A stretch of DNA of 5,694 bases from Oscillospiraceae bacterium. GTDB lineage: Bacteria; Bacillota; Clostridia; Oscillospirales; Oscillospiraceae. A model generated the notes under the pieces. It was not told the origin of the DNA and did no database searches. It saw only the letters and a program-made list of their open reading frames with translations. The translations under genes and the position numbers were made by a program. The stretch is from the NCBI GenBank assembly GCA_031260745.1, contig JAISKY010000285.1, positions 1-5,694 on the forward strand, read 5' to 3'. Positions 1 to 5,469 of the stretch are shown here, piece by piece. Each line of letters starts with the position of its first letter. The stretch's first letter is position 1.

Positions 1-426
1 GCCGATGTTCCACGGCAACAAGTCAAACGGAATCACGGCTCCGGATAGCAGAGCGGTGATTGCTCCGCGTATTCGCGTGACCAACCACGCCGAGTTTTGC
101 ATACGGATTACAAAACACGCAAAAAGTGAATCCACCGCAAACCCAAGCGATATTGATAACAACAAGCAAATCACGAACCACCCTGACACGGGAACGATGT
201 TCACACCGAACAGCGATAGAATCAATGTCATCGGCGCACTGAACAGAGCGAGTTCCGGCAGCCAACCGCCTATCGTGCGAATAGCAATTTGACCGAGAAT
301 CGTCTGCGAATGCCTTTCAGCAAATATCCGCCGAGCGGAGCGAAAACTCTGACGTAAAGTTTTTCGGTACACGACATTTTTATTGTCGCGAATGTTGATT
401 TCATAATAAGACCTTCTTTCAGACAT
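1..426 (-). CDS. ABC-2-type transporter permease fragment, cut by the window edge; start uncertain, possibly 5'-truncated or frameshifted
   Basis: An open minus-strand frame runs from ATG 426 off the left edge (142 codons seen). From about residue 50 it reads as a membrane protein, with hydrophobic stretches near residues 58-78, 82-106 and 121-138. The segment SGAVIPFDLLP near residues 128-138 resembles the 'SG-x-x-IP-x-x-x-LP' signature of ABC-2/DUF990-type exporter permeases, which pair with a separate ATPase to export a substrate. The signature sits some 50 residues earlier than in usual family members of about 260 residues, so the N-terminal membrane segments seem to be missing. ATG 426 has no ribosome binding site and lies at the tail of a terminator. 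A better-equipped start, ATG 404 (AGAAGG at 412-417, 7-base spacing), is in another frame that stops at 270-272 after 44 codons. The gene may therefore be frameshifted or deleted internally. The family call is moderate; integrity and start are unresolved. Confidence 0.5.
   Translation of the reverse strand, partial: MSERRSYYEINIRDNKNVVYRKTLRQSFRSARRIFAERHSQTILGQIAIRTIGGWLPELALFSAPMTLILSLFGVNIVPVSGWFVICLLLSISLGFAVDSLFACFVIRMQNSAWLVTRIRGAITALLSGAVIPFDLLPWNIG
412..417 (-). promoter_or_regulatory. ribosome binding site in front of ATG 404
   Basis: AGAAGG on the minus strand lies 7 bases before ATG 404-402. It is the only good ribosome binding site downstream of the terminator. It points to a start in a frame different from the one carrying the ABC-2-like sequence, and its first two bases fall in the 3' arm of the outer inverted repeat 416-423/476-483. 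Confidence 0.5.
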
Positions 427-483
427 AAAAATACCCGGGCAAGCCGACAAAGGCTCTCCCGGGTATTCCGAATTATCTGAAAG
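416..483 (-). repeat. outer 8-bp inverted repeat enclosing the terminator
   Basis: On the minus strand CTTTCAGA (483-476) and TCTGAAAG (423-416) are perfect reverse complements and bracket the terminator hairpin. The 5' arm begins directly after the TGA of the small ORF (486-484). The 3' arm touches the ribosome binding site at 412-417. In RNA this could add an outer stem that a ribosome finishing the small ORF would disrupt. The pairing is seen directly; the regulatory role is inferred. Confidence 0.55.
427..467 (-). terminator. intrinsic terminator, candidate attenuator
   Basis: Minus-strand RNA forms a 10-bp stem: 467-458 pairs with 439-430, with core CCCGGG on both arms. Inside it is a second 4-bp stem, AGCC (455-452) with GGCT (445-442), around a 6-base loop, separated by a 2x2 internal loop. 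A U-run (431-427) follows at once. There is no matching T-run on the plus strand, so it acts on leftward transcription. It lies 16 bases after the stop of the 61-codon ORF and just before the possible starts of the ABC-2-like gene. It could either end the small-ORF transcript or serve as an attenuator. Confidence 0.85.
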
Positions 484-669
484 TCAGGCAGCGAAAAATG
501 GTGAGAGGATTCTCGTTCGGCTCTTATGGGCGCGCTTCTCCCTCAACGTAGCTAAAATAGCCGTTTTGGGGGACAAAAGGGCATAGTTATCCCATAAAAG
601 CTCATTTGTGAACGCGTACCCTTTGATACATTCAAGCTGCACGTAACCGTTCAACATTTTAATATTCAA
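484..669 (-). CDS. 61-residue small protein or leader peptide, TTG start
   Basis: Start TTG 669-667 is chosen because AGGAGG (678-683) sits 8 bases before it. The longer reading from ATG 735 would overlap the promoter and the ribosome binding site. An ATG at 657-655 is too far from AGGAGG to be preferred. The product is hydrophilic with no signal peptide or membrane segment. It opens with MNIKMLNGYVQLEC, has a very basic stretch REKRAHKSRTR near residues 43-53, and ends ILSPFFAA. I do not recognise a family. A strong promoter lies 38 bases upstream of the start codon and an intrinsic terminator lies 16 bases downstream of the stop, followed by an ABC-transporter-like gene. That is the layout of ribosome-controlled attenuation leaders such as bmrB upstream of bmrCD in Bacillus, so a regulatory leader is one reading. 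A free-standing small peptide is the other. Confidence 0.6.
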   Translation of the reverse strand: MNIKMLNGYVQLECIKGYAFTNELLWDNYALLSPKTAILATLREKRAHKSRTRILSPFFAA

Positions 670-677
670 TCCGCTCA

Positions 678-683
678 CCTCCT
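678..683 (-). promoter_or_regulatory. consensus ribosome binding site of the small ORF
   Basis: AGGAGG (followed by TGA) on the minus strand, 8 bases from TTG 669. It decides the non-ATG start of the 61-codon ORF. Confidence 0.8.
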
Positions 684-706
684 GTCCACATAATTTTGTT
701 GCCCAT

Positions 707-768
707 ATTTTTGCACAACTGTTCGGGTTTGTCAATAGATGGAATAAAAATTAGAAAAAAAGTAAATT
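707..768 (-). promoter_or_regulatory. promoter of the small ORF with AT-rich upstream element
   Basis: Minus strand: -35 TTGACA at 735-730, 17-base spacer, -10 AAAAAT at 712-707 (4 of 6 consensus). Transcription would start near 700, giving about 30 bases of leader before TTG 669. Directly upstream of the -35, positions 736-768 are A/T tracts of the kind that act as UP elements. No operator palindrome is apparent. Confidence 0.65.
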
Positions 769-889
769 AATGTCGCAATCGCAATTATAGATCCGTCGCG
801 CCGAAAGAGACTGCGGAACTCGGCAACGTAACGAGTTTTTGCTCAACCAAATCTGTATCAGCGTTTGCAGGCTCACACTGTTTGCACAG
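769..889. other. gene-free spacer, nothing recognised
   Basis: This stretch lies between the small-ORF promoter and the recombinase remnant. I see no ORF with a ribosome binding site, no RNA gene and no convincing promoter on either strand. A 6-bp stem AACTCG/CGAGTT (817-822/832-837) followed by T's points rightward, but no plus-strand gene precedes it. Confidence 0.4.
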
Positions 890-1247
890 TCAGCGCGTAT
901 ATATAAAACCAGCCAGATGATGAGCCGGTCTATCGGTTATTAGCGAAAAAGCGGCTTGATGGTAAACCTTACAAGGTTTATATGACTGCCGCCGCAAACA
1001 AATTCCTTTGTGTTCGCGCGATTCCCGCATCTGCCGCGGTACGTTGACAATTCCCGACAACACGCTTTTGCTAAGCGCGACATAAGACGCTGACGCTGTA
1101 ACGAATATATTTTCACAATCACAATTTGGGCGAGCTTTATCAAGATAATCAGCAATAGCGTTACCGACAATATGTTCAAGCGGCAAACGCAATGGGTTTC
1201 GTGTCTTGCGCTTTATGATACGGATTTCTTTGCACTATATCTACGAA
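890..1247 (-). pseudogene. decayed tyrosine recombinase (integrase) fragment
   Basis: Minus-strand frame 1234-890 begins CKEIRIIKRKTRNPLRLPLE and continues VGNAIADYLDKARP to IF. This matches the catalytic-domain pattern of tyrosine recombinases: a beta-hairpin bearing the catalytic Lys in the 'KT' motif, then 'PL', 'NAI-x-DYL-x-x-x-RP' and 'IF'. An in-frame TAG at 1237-1235 cuts it off. A short piece reading FVDI just upstream (1247 onward, another frame) fits the 'DI' that precedes this motif in the family, suggesting a frameshift. Downstream the HxxR box, the second His/Trp and the nucleophilic Tyr cannot be found in order; scraps in a second frame (GGSH) hint at further shifts. The N-terminal domain is absent. 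It is a relic of a mobile element between the iron operon and the left-hand unit and surely inactive. Confidence 0.7.
963..980. repeat. 18-bp perfect palindrome TAAACCTT-AC-AAGGTTTA
   Basis: Two 8-base arms (963-970 and 973-980) are perfect reverse complements around AC. It lies in the degenerate 3' part of the recombinase remnant. It could be a leftover recombination or protein-binding site, or chance. No function is assigned. Confidence 0.5.
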
Positions 1248-1351
1248 GTATTTTGCGCTTCTATCTAGTTGCGCCAGATTGTTATATTATGCGAATATTT
1301 CAAGGTTTTCAGAAACCCGTATGACAAACAGGCGGAGCGCGCGGCTTTCGT
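1248..1351. other. spacer after the iron operon, no terminator seen
   Basis: This stretch between the ATPase stop (1352) and the recombinase relic is short and AT-rich in its left half. On the minus strand I find no GC-rich hairpin followed by a T-run, so the operon's transcript end is not visible here. Confidence 0.4.
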
Positions 1352-2176
1352 TCAGCGTACGGCATATTTTTTATCTGTAAGAACGTGGTGCCGACCTTTC
1401 GGTAGTACGACGGGCGAACCTGATACTGCGTCCTCCGCGACAACGCAGTCAAGAGAGAACACGCTACGAATCGTTGCTTCGGTGACGACCTGCTCCGGCT
1501 CGCCCTGAGAAACCAGCCGACCGTCGCGCAGAGCGAAAATATAGTCAGCGTAGCGAGCGGAAAGATTAATGTCGTGCAGAACCATTACAATCGTAGTGCC
1601 GCGCTCCATGTTCAAATCCGTAAGCAAGTCCAGTATCTCAATCTGGTGAGTAACGTCAAGGAAAGTCGTAGGCTCGTCAAGCAGCAAAATATCCGTCTGC
1701 TGAGCAAGCGCCATCGCAATCCAGACACGCTGACGCTGACCGCCGGAAAGCTCGTCTACGCTGTGTCCGGCAAGTTCCGCGACCCCCATTATCTCCAAGG
1801 CTTCAGCAACCGCTTCGTTGTCGCTTTTGCCAAATCCACGCATAAAACTCTGATACGGATACCGTCCGCGACTAACTAAATCCGACACCGTAATACCCTC
1901 CGGCGCGGTCGGAGATTGCGGCAAAATTCCAAGCGTTCGAGCCAGACGCTTAGGCGGTATCTTATCCACCGCCGCGCCGTCAAGCGTTACCTCGCCCGAT
2001 AGCGGACGTATAAGCCGCGCGAGCGTTTTCAGCAGCGTAGATTTACCGCAGGCGTTCGCGCCGATTATGACGCTGATTTTGTTACACGGTATGGTTAAAT
2101 TCATATCGCGTACGATTTTATGTTCGCCATAACCGGCAACGAGATTAACTGCGGACAATGTATGCGCGTTAGTCAT
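1352..2176 (-). CDS. iron-siderophore ABC transporter ATP-binding protein (FepC/FhuC type)
   Basis: This is the ATPase that powers import of ferric siderophore through the two permeases encoded just upstream; it acts on the cytoplasmic face of the membrane as a dimer. Its 274 residues are full length for the family. Motifs in order are: Walker A GANACGKST (39-47), Q-loop Gln87, signature LSGGQ (143-147), Walker B ILLLDEPT (163-170), D-loop with TFLD (171-174) and H-loop His201. The TTFLDVTHQIE run is typical of FepC/FhuC-type importers rather than exporters or BtuD. All catalytic residues are present. ATG 2176 is supported by AGGAGG at 2183-2188 with 6-base spacing, the best ribosome binding site among the three internal genes. 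The ATG also overlaps the stop of the preceding permease by 4 bases (ATGA), implying translational coupling. It is the last gene of the operon. The family is certain; the actual siderophore cannot be read from the sequence. Confidence 0.96.
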   Translation of the reverse strand: MTNAHTLSAVNLVAGYGEHKIVRDMNLTIPCNKISVIIGANACGKSTLLKTLARLIRPLSGEVTLDGAAVDKIPPKRLARTLGILPQSPTAPEGITVSDLVSRGRYPYQSFMRGFGKSDNEAVAEALEIMGVAELAGHSVDELSGGQRQRVWIAMALAQQTDILLLDEPTTFLDVTHQIEILDLLTDLNMERGTTIVMVLHDINLSARYADYIFALRDGRLVSQGEPEQVVTEATIRSVFSLDCVVAEDAVSGSPVVLPKGRHHVLTDKKYAVR

Positions 2177-3201
2177 ACGGAACCTCCTGAACGATTGATT
2201 TTTACAAGCAGGAATAACAGATACGGAGCGCCTATTATTCCCGTGATTACTCCGACCGGAAACTTTGTGTTAAACGCAAACTGCCCCAACAGGTCCGCGC
2301 CGAGCGTAAGCGCGGCTCCGGTAAGCGCGGACGCTAACAATGACGGCGAACCGTCTCCGGTCATACGCTTGGCAATCGGACCGGACAGAAACGCTACGAA
2401 CGCTACAGGTCCCGTTACCGCCGTTGCGAACGCAACCAGTCCGACGGCGCACAATACGAGCAATAACCGAGTTCTGTCCGAGCGTACTCCGAGCGCGGCG
2501 GCTTTATGGTCGCCGAGTTCTATGATTTTTAGACGACTTTCTAAGCATAGCAATGTCGGGCATAAAACCACCATCGCTATGACGAGCGGCGCGAGTTCCT
2601 CTTTCCGTATGCCGTTCAGACTGCCGCTTAACCATCTCATCGCGCCGGGAACGTCGTACTGCGAAGCTCTTAACAACAGGTACGAAATAACCGAGTTCAG
2701 CATCGCGCCGACGCCTATTCCCACCAATATCAGCCTTCCACCGGAAAATGAGCCGCCGCGTGACAACGCGTAGATTAGCGCGGCGGTCGCTACTCCCGCG
2801 ACTACGGCAACCGCCGAAATCGCCGCTCCGCTGAGGTTGAATACGAGTATACACGCGACAGCGGCGGCGCTCGCGCCCGACGATACTCCGATAATGTCGG
2901 GGCTTGCAAGCGGGTTCCTAAGCATTGACTGAAATACCGCTCCGGATATTCCGAATGCCGCTCCGACAAGAACTCCGGCTAACATTCTCGGCAGTCTAAG
3001 CGAACCTATCGCGAACGTTGCGCCCTCAATTTGCTCGTTAGACAGAACTCTTATGATTACGTCAATAGGATAAATCACTCCGCCGAGCGACAGCATAAGC
3101 GCGCACAGCGTAACTACAAGAACCGCAAGTACGGAGATTACCGCTATGTTACGGCGCAGACGCTTTTGCCGCTCGGTCTTGACTATTTCGATACTTGTCA
3201 T
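2173..3201 (-). CDS. FecCD-family siderophore permease, second subunit (FepG-like)
   Basis: This integral membrane permease should pair with the product of the preceding gene to form the translocation channel. Its 342 residues and strongly hydrophobic profile (about ten membrane segments) fit the family. A basic N-terminus (residues 8-18) precedes the first segment at about 19-40. Family landmarks are LRLPRMLAGVLVGAAFGISG (68-87), MLRNPLASPDIIGVSSGA (93-110), the cytoplasmic LGDHKAAALGVR (229-240) and the coupling region TGPVAFVAFLSGPIAKRMTG (263-282), which would contact the ATPase. The end shows FPVGVITGIIGAPYLLFLL. The coupling segment has 'FLSGPIAKR' where the partner subunit has 'GLMVPHVIR'. 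This mirrors the FepG/FepD difference and points to a heterodimer. The start overlaps the previous stop by ATGA, with only a weak ribosome binding site (GAGAG close to the start), so coupling is likely. Confidence 0.95.
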   Translation of the reverse strand: MTSIEIVKTERQKRLRRNIAVISVLAVLVVTLCALMLSLGGVIYPIDVIIRVLSNEQIEGATFAIGSLRLPRMLAGVLVGAAFGISGAVFQSMLRNPLASPDIIGVSSGASAAAVACILVFNLSGAAISAVAVVAGVATAALIYALSRGGSFSGGRLILVGIGVGAMLNSVISYLLLRASQYDVPGAMRWLSGSLNGIRKEELAPLVIAMVVLCPTLLCLESRLKIIELGDHKAAALGVRSDRTRLLLVLCAVGLVAFATAVTGPVAFVAFLSGPIAKRMTGDGSPSLLASALTGAALTLGADLLGQFAFNTKFPVGVITGIIGAPYLLFLLVKINRSGGSV

Positions 3202-4229
3202 ATCTCTCGCGCCTTTGACCTTGCCGCTACGGCGATTAGCGTAGGCGCGCCGATAAACGCCGTGACAATACCGGCTTCAAGTTCACCGGGACTGCCGAGC
3301 AGTCTGCCTATAACGTCGGAAAACAACAGAACGACCGCTCCGCCGATTGCCGATAGCGGAATAATCCAACGCTGGTCAACTCCTACGGCAAGCCTTATAA
3401 CGTGAGGAACCATCAGCCCGACAAACGCGATTGGTCCCGCAAGCGCGGTCGTAGCTCCGCACAGCATAACGCCCGCCGCCGCGCCTAGGATTCGCGCTCT
3501 GCCCGTACGAACGCCCAGTCCGGTCGCTACGTCGTCGCCCAGCGCAAGCGCGTTCAGCGACGGCGACGAGAATATACCTACGATTACTCCCACCACCAGA
3601 AACGGTATAATAGCGCGCATACTTTCCCAAGTCGCGCCGCCTATTCCTCCGACCTGCCAAAACCGGAACGCGTCCATAACCGCGGCTCGCGGGAGCATCA
3701 CCGCGCTTACGAGCGACGATAACGCCGCGCCGGTCGCGGAACCGGCAAGGGCAAGTTTTACGGGAGTTGCGCCCTTGCCGCCGATTGACCCAATCGCGTA
3801 GACGAATACCGCGCTTACCGACGAACCCAGTAACGCCAATAATATGTACTGCGCCGGAGCGCTAATCCCCAGAAATGCGATTCCTACGACCACGAATAAC
3901 GCCGCGCCCGTGTTTACGCCGAGAATACCGGGGTCGGCAAGCGGATTTCTGGTTATCGCCTGCATTAACGCGCCGGACATTCCAAGCGCGGCTCCCGCTA
4001 ATATTCCGAAAACCGTTCTGGGTATACGTTTTTGCGCGATGGTTTCGCCTAGATTTTCGGGTACGTCGTGTATAAGTCCGCCGATTACGTCGTCAAGCGA
4101 AATCTGACGCGAACCTAACGCAAGCGACGCCGAAACCCCGAGCAAAAGCGCGATTACGCAAAATACAACCGCGAGTGACTGCCGTTTTAATTTCCCGCGT
4201 TTAGACGTTGTTATCGGCGTATTGCTCAT
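3198..4229 (-). CDS. FecCD-family siderophore permease, first subunit (FepD-like)
   Basis: First of the two channel subunits; it should receive the iron chelate from the lipoprotein and pass it to the cytoplasm. The 343 residues have a basic N-terminus (10-16) and then a first membrane segment at about 19-38. Landmarks are RIPRTVFGILAGAALGMSGA (68-87), AITRNPLADPGILGVNTGAA (91-110), FRFWQVGGIGG (188-198), ALALGDDVATGLGVRTGRAR (227-246) and the ATPase-coupling stretch GPIAFVGLMVPHVIRLAVG (265-283). The C-terminal GELEAGIVTAFIGAPTLIAV is also typical. Nothing conserved seems missing. Its ATG overlaps the lipoprotein's TGA by 4 bases, and only a weak purine-rich site precedes it, so translation is probably coupled. 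Gene order lipoprotein-permease-permease-ATPase is the common arrangement for this importer class. Confidence 0.95.
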   Translation of the reverse strand: MSNTPITTSKRGKLKRQSLAVVFCVIALLLGVSASLALGSRQISLDDVIGGLIHDVPENLGETIAQKRIPRTVFGILAGAALGMSGALMQAITRNPLADPGILGVNTGAALFVVVGIAFLGISAPAQYILLALLGSSVSAVFVYAIGSIGGKGATPVKLALAGSATGAALSSLVSAVMLPRAAVMDAFRFWQVGGIGGATWESMRAIIPFLVVGVIVGIFSSPSLNALALGDDVATGLGVRTGRARILGAAAGVMLCGATTALAGPIAFVGLMVPHVIRLAVGVDQRWIIPLSAIGGAVVLLFSDVIGRLLGSPGELEAGIVTAFIGAPTLIAVAARSKAREI

Positions 4230-5296
4230 TCCGCTTTTTCAGCGGCGGCGGCGATTGCGGACAGGTATTCGTCAATCGCCCATGGGATTGACAGCGCGCT
4301 CGGAGTTTGAGCCGCCGCAAGCGGACTTTCGTCAAGCATTACGATTGAGCCGCGTTTAACGGCGGGTATCGAGCCAAGCAGCGAATCGGCTTGCAAAGCC
4401 TCAACCAAGCCCTCCTCGCCGACGCTTCCCCACGTAAGTATAATATCCAAGTCCGAAACCAAGTCAGCGTTTTCCGCGCTTATTGTCAGATAGAACGAAT
4501 CGCTGTCTTTTGCGAGCGTCAGTATGCTGTCCGGGATAATTAACCCAAGGTCTAACAGATACGCGCAGCGCGGGTCAGACGGCGAGTAGATTGAAAATGT
4601 GCTTAAATCAGTTGGCGAGAAGTAGATAAAAGCCGCTGTCTTGCCCTTAATTCGCGGATATTTTTCCAGCGTTTCCGTAATCTTGGCTTCAAGTTCGGAT
4701 ATTAGTTCTGCTCCCTCAGCTTCCATTCCCATTCCTTCGGCGTCTTTTAGTATCTGGTCGCGCCAGAGCGTTTGCCACGGTCGTACCGGATACGCAATAG
4801 TAGGCGCGATTTCGCTTAATGTGTCGTATTCCTCCTGCGTTATGCCGGAGTACGCCGCGAGAATAACATCAGGTTTAGCCGCGTTAATAGCCTCGAAATC
4901 CAGTCCGTCAGTATCGCTGAAAATAGTCGGATTGGAAACTCCGAGTTCCGCCAGACGCTCGTTAGTCCACGGCAGTAAACGGCTTCCGTCCAGTACGCCG
5001 TAGTTGGACTCCGACATACCGACCGGAGCAACGTCTAGCGCGAGCGGCACGTCCTGATTTCCCCACGAGATTGTAACTACGCGCTCCGGCTTGCTCTCGA
5101 TTACAATCTCACCGAACGCGTGGCTTACTGTTAGCGGAAACTGTCCGTTATTTGCCGCGCTTGCGGGACTTTCCGTGACCGGAGTCGATGCGCCGCCGGT
5201 CGCCGCCGGAGGTTCCGTTGTATTAACGGAGCAAGCCGCCGCCAGAACGAAAATCGTGGCGCTCAACAGAGCGAGTATGCGTGTTTTGCGTTTCAT
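4226..5296 (-). CDS. iron-siderophore substrate-binding lipoprotein (FhuD/FepB type)
   Basis: This is the extracytoplasmic receptor that binds ferric siderophore and delivers it to the permeases. Residues 1-21 form a lipoprotein signal: positive MKRKTR, a hydrophobic core, then LAAAC with the lipidated Cys at 22. A flexible linker rich in Pro, Thr, Ser and Ala follows (23-52). The mature domain begins with the class III pattern HAFGEIVIESKPERVVTIS (59-77), then WGNQDVPLALDVAPVGM (78-94), which resembles the FhuD/TroA-like group for iron chelates. Later landmarks are KPDVILAAYSGIT (141-153), the long connecting helix (about 190-212) and LDIILTW (283-289). Length is 356 residues, normal for the family. 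ATG 5296 is preceded by GTGAGG (5304-5309) with 7-base spacing. It is the first gene of the operon and lies behind its own promoter and two operator-like palindromes. The ligand cannot be deduced. Confidence 0.95.
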   Translation of the reverse strand: MKRKTRILALLSATIFVLAAACSVNTTEPPAATGGASTPVTESPASAANNGQFPLTVSHAFGEIVIESKPERVVTISWGNQDVPLALDVAPVGMSESNYGVLDGSRLLPWTNERLAELGVSNPTIFSDTDGLDFEAINAAKPDVILAAYSGITQEEYDTLSEIAPTIAYPVRPWQTLWRDQILKDAEGMGMEAEGAELISELEAKITETLEKYPRIKGKTAAFIYFSPTDLSTFSIYSPSDPRCAYLLDLGLIIPDSILTLAKDSDSFYLTISAENADLVSDLDIILTWGSVGEEGLVEALQADSLLGSIPAVKRGSIVMLDESPLAAAQTPSALSIPWAIDEYLSAIAAAAEKAE

Positions 5297-5303
5297 AATT
5301 AAT

Positions 5304-5309
5304 CCTCAC
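5304..5309 (-). promoter_or_regulatory. ribosome binding site of the lipoprotein gene
   Basis: GTGAGG on the minus strand, 7 bases before ATG 5296. It confirms the start at the signal peptide. Confidence 0.75.
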
Positions 5310-5333
5310 TTTTTTCCCGTTTAGGGCGATATA

Positions 5334-5349
5334 GTTAGATGTAGCTAAC
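5334..5349. promoter_or_regulatory. operator-like palindrome 2, GTTAG-N6-CTAAC, in the 5' leader
   Basis: GTTAGATGTAGCTAAC has perfect 5-base arms, extended to 6 by A5333/T5350. It has the same arms and the same 6-base spacing as the palindrome at the transcription start, 65 bases away centre to centre. It lies within the transcribed leader, 38 bases before the start codon. Repetition of the same design in one control region argues for a common binding protein, presumably an iron-responsive repressor. Confidence 0.6.
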
Positions 5350-5398
5350 TTGCGCTTATAAATAGCAGTACGTCAGTCAGGTTATCCGTACCGCCTTA

Positions 5399-5414
5399 GT
5401 TAGCTTATGCTAAC
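5399..5414. promoter_or_regulatory. operator-like palindrome 1, GTTAGC-TTAT-GCTAAC, over the transcription start
   Basis: Perfect 6-base arms around TTAT. It begins 4 bases downstream of the -10 box and covers the predicted +1 (near 5411), the classic position for a repressor. The half-sites GGTTAG and CTAAC-TAA recall the halves of the DtxR/IdeR iron box, but the centre is 6 bases rather than 1, so it is not a standard DtxR site. It is not a Fur box. The regulator is not encoded in the window. Confidence 0.65.
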
Positions 5415-5417
5415 CAG

Positions 5418-5446
5418 AGTATACTAGTATAGCGCCGCATTGTCAA
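5418..5446 (-). promoter_or_regulatory. near-consensus promoter of the siderophore uptake operon
   Basis: Minus strand: -35 TTGACA (5446-5441, 6 of 6), spacer of exactly 17 bases, -10 TATACT (5423-5418, 5 of 6). Predicted start of transcription is about 5411, leaving a leader of roughly 115 bases. The spacer and -10 include the perfect palindrome TATACTAGTATA (5419-5430). A promoter this strong would need repression, consistent with the adjacent palindromes. Confidence 0.85.
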
Positions 5447-5469
5447 TAGGTAAATAGAGCGATTACCTA
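5447..5469. repeat. inverted repeat TAGGTAA-N9-TTACCTA next to the -35 box
   Basis: Perfect 7-base arms (5447-5453 and 5463-5469) around 9 bases, directly abutting the -35 hexamer and including the stop codon of the upstream exporter gene. The stem is AT-rich and has no T-run after it, so it is a poor terminator. The position suits a regulator-binding site. TAGGT-A resembles half of a DtxR-like box, but this is only suggestive. Confidence 0.4.

Noticed and set aside
23..265. 80-codon minus-strand ORF overlapping the ABC-2-like frame
   Set aside because: Lies in a different frame from the hydrophobic ABC-2-like sequence and shows Arg/Cys-rich shadow composition.
484..735. 83-codon reading of the small ORF from ATG 735
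   Set aside because: Its first codons overlap the -35 and -10 boxes and the AGGAGG site; TTG 669 is correctly spaced from AGGAGG.
817..840. Stem AACTCG/CGAGTT followed by T's on the plus strand
   Set aside because: Only 6 bp, 9-base loop, and no plus-strand gene upstream to terminate.
2120..2773. 217-codon plus-strand ORF
   Set aside because: It is antisense to the permease and ATPase genes, whose motifs are unambiguous; composition reflects the complementary codons.
3031..3405. 124-codon plus-strand ORF
   Set aside because: Antisense shadow over the junction of the two permease genes, with no family features.
5365..5394. 7-bp stem (one G-U pair) with 16-base loop in the operon's 5' leader
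   Set aside because: Too weak and short for a recognised riboswitch or terminator; no conserved core seen.
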